From NCBI GenBank assembly GCA_039707655.1, contig CM077672.1, forward strand, positions 458,530,390 to 458,594,389: DNA of 64,000 nt, read 5' to 3'. Each line of letters opens with the position of its first letter. Within the stretch, counting starts at the first letter, position 1. The translations under genes were made by a program, and so were the position numbers. Of this stretch, positions 59,263 through 64,000 are shown in pieces. Under the pieces are notes generated by a model, which was not told the DNA's origin, did not search any database, and saw nothing but the letters and a program-made list of their open reading frames with translations. The DNA is from Elymus sibiricus (taxonomy: Eukaryota > Streptophyta > Magnoliopsida > Poales > Poaceae).

Positions 59263-60035
59263 TTCATTTGCTACGCGTGCTCGTTTATGCACTATTGGGT
59301 AGGTTTACAAACTGAAGGTGATCGACAGCTGCTGGAGTAAGGCGCTGACGTGATGCAAAGGGAGGCTCTGGTGGCGCATGATGATAGGTGTGGAGAAAGA
59401 AGGGGACAAACTCTATGACTCGAGGCGGGAAGATCCGGAGAAGATGAATATGACAGACAGAAATGATGAAACTATATTAGAAAAACTGTTGCTGGGAGTG
59501 TATTTGGTGATGATGAGGTGATCTAGGGTGTTGGATTCCCGCTTTCCAATATACTAGTGGTTGGGGCCCGTCATTGCGGGCCGCTTGAGAGGAAGGTGTG
59601 CGCGCATTTCTCCATCTTTAAGGAAAAAAACTCACCTTCATCTCAATTTTTTTTTAAAAATCTCACATCACGTGGACATAACAGCCATCTCGAAAAGAAA
59701 AAAATCCTAGAAAAACTTTTCTTGAAAATAAAAAGGAAGAAAGTCTCACTTTCATCTTCCAAAAAACATCAAAAACTTTCTCACCGCGGCCAACCAGCTT
59801 GCGCCACGTGGCATAGCTGGTTGTCCTCCCTTGCATTTGGCCTTAATGGGTTTAATATACTATGTTATTTGTTTCGGTTTGTTGTTAGCAGTTAGATGCG
59901 GCGCGCCTTCAGCTCCCTCCAGTGCTTGTAGTCGTCGCTAGGTGGTCTACGGATCTGGATGCAATTTTTTTCTAGTATTCGTTGTACTACCTTGATAGTT
60001 GATGAATAGATCGAAAGTTTTGTTGCAAAAAAGAA
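59263..60035 (+). other. Spacer with a retroposon 3' end
   Basis: No gene. From about 59905 to 60035 the sequence (TAGTCGTCGCTAGGTGGTCTA; GATGAATAGATCGAAAG; A run) repeats the 3' end of the retroposon at 50721, so a truncated relative lies here. Confidence 0.55.
59553..59582 (-). mobile_element. Possible Helitron 3' terminus, second family
   Basis: ACTAG, a short spacer and the stem-loop GGCCCGTCATTGCGGGCC. On the minus strand this is hairpin, CCAACCA, CTAG and T, but the stem differs from the other Helitron ends. No 5' end was identified. Confidence 0.45.
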
Positions 60036-60305
60036 GAAGATGTGGCAGCGGTCTGCGGGACTTTGATTCCTCGGGCCTTTTTTCCTATGTTTTGTGTTGT
60101 TATCGTTTGATCGCGGAACCCAATCCTTTTTTAGGATCATATGGGGAGCGACCAAAGATTGTGGCGTAATTCTGCTTCGGATTTTGTATCCAGACGAGAT
60201 GTGATCCTGAGCATTATAGAGCTGAGCTCCTTTGATTCTCAAAATGAGAAGTTATAGATGTGGAAGATGAAAATAAAAATAAATAAAGTTCATCCAATGA
60301 CACGT

Positions 60306-60606
60306 CGGCTGCAAAACAATTTGTAGTTTGATGGTTAGGAGGACAGTGGTATCTCCAGCCCACCAGGGTTCAAGTCGTAGACTTGACACCGGTGCTCACA
60401 TTTTCCTGAATTTATTTCAGGCCTTCCGGCGATGTCACTTCAGTGAGAAGAGACGTTCATGTCGACTACGAAGGCGTCTGTGGCGACTTCATCAATCTCA
60501 AGATGATTTGCCGCCTCAGTTTCTTAAATATGTTCATAGGGGTAAGGTGTGCGTGCATACGTTCATAGAGGTAAGTGTATGTGCGTTTGTACTGTGTCTA
60601 AAAAAG
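60306..60606 (+). mobile_element. tRNA-derived SINE (Au SINE-like), copy 2
   Basis: Has the same A-box (TGGTTAGGAGG), B-box (GGTTCAAGTCG) and body as 20135-20439, with an A-rich end. The flanking repeat is GACACGT (60299-60305 and 60607-60613), at least 7 bp. Confidence 0.82.
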
Positions 60607-60805
60607 ACACGTGGACCACACATGTATGGTGTACATTGAAGATGCGTCTATTGGGGAGCTGCAACAGTAGTACACAAAAACTTTTCGGTGATCTGCTGAA
60701 GATGCTCGGTTGCCAATTTTACATTTTGTGTGATCTGCTGAAGACGCTCCATTGACAATTTCATGTGATCGACGTGGAAATCACGTCGGTTGTCACGCTT
60801 GTGCG

Positions 60806-60975
60806 CAGTGGCGGAGCTAGACAAAAATATGTCCTGGGGGCAAGACAAAATATGACTGTTTAAGGGTCAAAGGCTAAAAGTTTCTCATCTAGGCCCTCCA
60901 ACAAAAAAATTCTCCAGAAATTTGTTTATAGCTGGGGGCAATGGCCCCCTCAGTCTAACACATAGCTCCGATGAA
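60806..60975. mobile_element. Candidate hAT-type MITE
   Basis: Begins CAGTGGCGGAGCTAGAC and nears its end with GGGGGCAATGGCCCCCTC and AGCTCCG. These match the usual start and the start of an inverted copy, but the terminal CCACTG is lost and no 8-bp duplication is seen. Confidence 0.5.
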
Positions 60976-61177
60976 GCGGAGAAACAACTTCACAGTTTTT
61001 TATTGGAAGTGTCGCCATTTGTTTAGACGTGGAATATAGTATTTATGGGGAGTAGAGATGGGTTGTATTAGGCTTTGAGCTGAAGTCTGAATTATATGTT
61101 GTTCGGATGAAACCTAGTCTTCTATTTCTGTGGGCTTCAGTATTGAAGTATTTAGGCCGCACCAAATTAATTTAATA

Positions 61178-61755
61178 CTCCCTTTGTCCCATATAATATA
61201 GTGCACTATGATTTTCGTGGAAGTCAAACGTTGCAAATTTTGATCAAGTTTATAGAGAAATTTATCTATTTCTATAGTACTCCATCCATTCACAAATATA
61301 AGATGTTCTAACTTTTTTCAGAATTGGATGTATATAAACATGTTTTAGTGTGATTGTTCACTCATTACAATTTGTAAGTAGTCCATATTGAAACATCTCA
61401 AACATGTTATACTCCCTCTGTTTTTGTATACAAGGTCACTCTGTTTTTCGTGTCAAACTTTGACTTGTACTTTTGGTCAATAAAATAAGGGTTATATGTC
61501 ATTAAAAATATATCATCAGAAAGTTGTTTGAAATGTGCATCCAATGATATACTTTTTGTGGCATATAACTCATATTTTGTTGGTAAAATTAATGATCAAA
61601 GTTAGAAATAAAAATATGAAGTGGTGTTGTATAAAAAAAAGGAGAGAATAATTGTGAACGGAGGGAGTACCAAATATACATCATATGAAAATATATTTCG
61701 TGATGAATGTGATGATAAAGATTTAGTATTCTAAATTTTCAAATTACGGAGGAAA
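61178..61755. mobile_element. Three-level nest of Stowaway MITEs
   Basis: The outer element starts CTCCCTTTGTCCC (TA at 61176) and resumes at 61670 (CCAAATATACATCATATG), ending near ACGGAGGAAATA. The middle element is 61280-61667 (CTCCATCCATTCACAAATAT ... TTGTGAACGGAGGGAG) with TA on both sides. The inner element is 61412-61648 (CTCCCTCTGTTTTTGTATAC ... TATAAAAAAAAGGAGAGAA), also TA-flanked. Confidence 0.75.
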
Positions 61756-62527
61756 TATATTATAAGCATTCACTAGTAAAAAAAAAATTGGCAAAATATA
61801 TTATAAGCATCACCCCCACATTGGATCCGCCCATGCTGGTGCGTTGACGCCGTCATTACGCCTGTGCTGCACCCCAAATCACCCGCTCCTCTCGTCGTTC
61901 ATTTATTTTATTTACTGATTGAGGGAACGTAACGCTCTGTTTTTGTTAGTGGTGTGGATGTCTCTGGCCAACGAATTGCTTAAGCCGAGTGCTTCTATTT
62001 GTGGACAGTGGACTCACCCGCATTACCTTTTTTCTTTGTGGAAAGAAGGTAGCAAGAATTTTACAAGAGCTCGTTTCCAAATCGCGCACGAAATGGAACA
62101 ATAGTAATTTGAACTCTATTTGTGTCCAACCACCCTAACTCAACCCCAAACCTACATCTCGTTCAGAGAGTTGCTCCAAAGACATACACGACTACAATCA
62201 TACATTGGTTGGATGATGATGATCTCTCCGACCAACATCAACATGCGCTGCCCAAAATAACTCAACCAGTTAGATCATCATGAATCGACAGAACTGCTGC
62301 CGGTACTACTAGTTAACCACTGAAGCTACAGTGAAGTGGTTGATGCCCACATTTACAGCACATATTATTAACACCAGAAGAAAATTAATACAGCAAAAAT
62401 TTAACAGCACGGAACGGAAATAGGTACGAGGAAAAAATTCCCTAAAAAAAGGTACGAGGAAAAAATATACCAACACCGACAAATTACTTACTCGCGACAA
62501 AACATGCAGTCAGATATCATCAGTTGA
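61756..62527. other. No gene recognised
   Basis: Spacer containing only short frames; the 61-codon frame at 61919 has no recognisable domain. Confidence 0.4.
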
Positions 62528-62857
62528 TCACGAATGAATACTGGCACGATCACCGTGATTAATAAAGTGAAGTTGCTTCCTTCCTGTGCCCCGGTTCATG
62601 GTGCGCGGCGAGAATGTCTCCCGTGGCATTGGCTCCATGACGGACCTCGCCATGAGTGGTACTTCCATGGCCATGGCTGTTGGAGCAGCAGCAGCAGCAG
62701 GCGAGCCTCCATGCGGCCACCTGGAGCGCTGAGGGAGGTCCTGCCCCGCGAGCTTGGCGATGTCGATGCTTGCCGAACCTGGGGAGAGAGACCGGTGGTA
62801 GGCCATGGCTTTCTTCTTCTTGAGAACATTCAAGACCAAGGGGATGAGTCCATCCAT
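62528..62857 (-). CDS. Hypothetical short protein, 109 aa
   Basis: A single-exon minus-strand frame starting MDGLIPLVLNVLKKKKAMAY, followed by a Ser-rich stretch and KLAGQDLPQRS. The start resembles a family of small, uncharacterised grass proteins that open with M-(D/E)-GLIP and a hydrophobic then basic segment; this similarity is from memory. Codon composition is moderately GC-rich compared with its AT-rich surroundings. An overlapping plus-strand frame is longer (62534-63109) but has no recognisable feature. I assign no function, and it may be a fragment. Confidence 0.4.
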   Translation of the reverse strand: MDGLIPLVLNVLKKKKAMAYHRSLSPGSASIDIAKLAGQDLPQRSRWPHGGSPAAAAAPTAMAMEVPLMARSVMEPMPRETFSPRTMNRGTGRKQLHFINHGDRASIHS

Positions 62858-64000
62858 TGCAATGCAACTATGCTATGCAAGCCTGCCAAGGGGTTCCTCT
62901 TCATAGGCACAGCAAGGTATGCGGTGCATGATGTATCAAAGGTTTTGACTCTTGACCATTCAAATAATGCCTCATCTTCAACTGCAAGGAAAACACTGCC
63001 AATGGTTTTATATGGTTGCATTTCTCTTATAAATTCCATTTTCCTCTTTTCAACTAAACTGTCGACAACTCTGCACCAGCTCATCTTCTCTTGGGCTGTC
63101 AATATCTAAATCTCATCTCATCTGCCATGATAGTGGTGGCATAGAGGGAAGGACACATACTGCTCAAGGTATTAAAGAATTTATGGACTTCAAGGTTAGT
63201 AAAATATATATTCCTTTCTTGCAGGGGGCAGACCCAGGAAAAAAAATGAGAGGGGGCAAACATGTATGGACATATTCATGAACCAGCAAGGCAGAAACAT
63301 CAGTATGAACTAAAACACGGGTATAATCACTTCATTCTTCACGAGGTAACCAAGTTCGTTGAAAAGCGAAAGAAAACTAAACATTTGAGATAAAATGAAT
63401 TATGTCAATACGACAATATCTTCTTCCGAGGTTGCGTAAGACAACATTGACACATGGTTCTAACTCGCTTCATCCCACGACACTCACTACTAGGTTGCAT
63501 GAAAATGTTTAATCTCTCCGTTTGCTTGCTTCCCTCGCTACTATAATCCACAACTTTGCCGGTCACTTGACAAAGGCTGAAAAAAGTCGTTGACATGTTT
63601 GCCGGCAAACATGACTCGGCTGGGCAGCCGTCAACAAAGGTTATTTTACCGAGTTCTTTCCATGGGCACTGGGAAAACACATAAATAATTATCGAGTGCA
63701 AAAAAAGGTATTCGACAACCGAATGCTAAAAAAAACACTCAACAAAAGAAAAATTATCGAGTGGAAAAAAAAAGTGCTTGGCAAAGGTAATGTTTGCCTA
63801 ACCCGTAGAAATGCACTAGGCAAACAACCTAACACTAGGGAAAGTTTCAGATTCCAGTAATGTTAGTAGGTAATTCATCCTCCTCCGGTACAATAGAGAT
63901 CTAGAAATCTAATCCAATTGGTAAGCTGGTAAGGTACACCACCTTAAATATTTGGAGCGAAACTTGGTTTCCGACAGTAATATTAGTAGTTACAACTCAA
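62858..64000. other. No gene recognised; possible hAT end at 63222
   Basis: The minus-strand frame 62830-63102 (90 codons) has no known domain. CAGGGGGCAGACCCAGG at 63222 looks like a hAT-type terminus without a visible partner. GGCAAAGG and AAAAAAAGTG blocks recur at 63700-63850. Confidence 0.4.

Overview
The window is grass nuclear DNA, almost certainly Triticeae (wheat, Aegilops or barley relatives). The reasons are GC-rich genes with strong splice signals, Stowaway and Tourist MITEs, a tRNA-derived SINE that looks like Au SINE, Helitron ends with the grass-wide CCCGTGCGTTGCAACGGG hairpin, hAT, Copia and Gypsy elements, LINE reverse-transcriptase remnants, and organellar DNA embedded in the nuclear sequence. 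No bacterial features are present. Identifications come from reading the sequence and from knowledge of the families; no database was searched.

Genes. Two convincing host genes encode ILR1-like IAA-amino acid hydrolases (M20D peptidase family). Gene 1 (8993-11761, five exons, 411 aa) and gene 2 (28046-30593, two exons, 413 aa) are tandem paralogues. A lone copy of their exon 2 lies at 1039-1164, so the cluster once held at least three members. Gene 2 lacks the three downstream introns of gene 1 exactly, the pattern expected from recombination with a cDNA. Both proteins keep the metal ligands but lack a visible signal peptide and KDEL tail. A short hypothetical gene may lie at 62528-62857 (minus). 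Ferredoxin (55054-55476), ferritin (25756-26495) and organellar ccmC and matK sequences are broken pieces.

Layout. 1-8300: hydrolase exon fragment beside a minisatellite, then a decayed minus-strand Copia element (2069-7548) with a remarkable GGAA-rich sense strand. 8300-11800: gene 1. 11800-21570: repeats, MITEs, a SINE and Helitron ends. 21570-27692: two abutting minus-strand Helitrons; the second carries ferritin exons and other gene-like pieces. 28000-30600: gene 2. 30600-48400: a retroposon, a Tourist-like MITE and two LINE remnants, the second split by a young 13.6-kb Gypsy element of the Tat type (33626-47265, TSD TCCAC). 50700-55500: a retroposon split by one hAT element, and a second hAT element at the end of the ferredoxin relic. 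56200-59300: a LINE interrupted by about 1.7 kb of organellar DNA. 60300-61760: a second SINE and a three-level MITE nest.

The Gypsy element is the most system-like object. Its sense gag-pol frame is open for 6.5 kb except for five stops, all TAG. Convergent to it is a five-exon antisense gene (45580 to 41769, minus) with its own TATA box. That gene has canonical splice sites, matching phases at every junction and no stop across about 1,100 codons.
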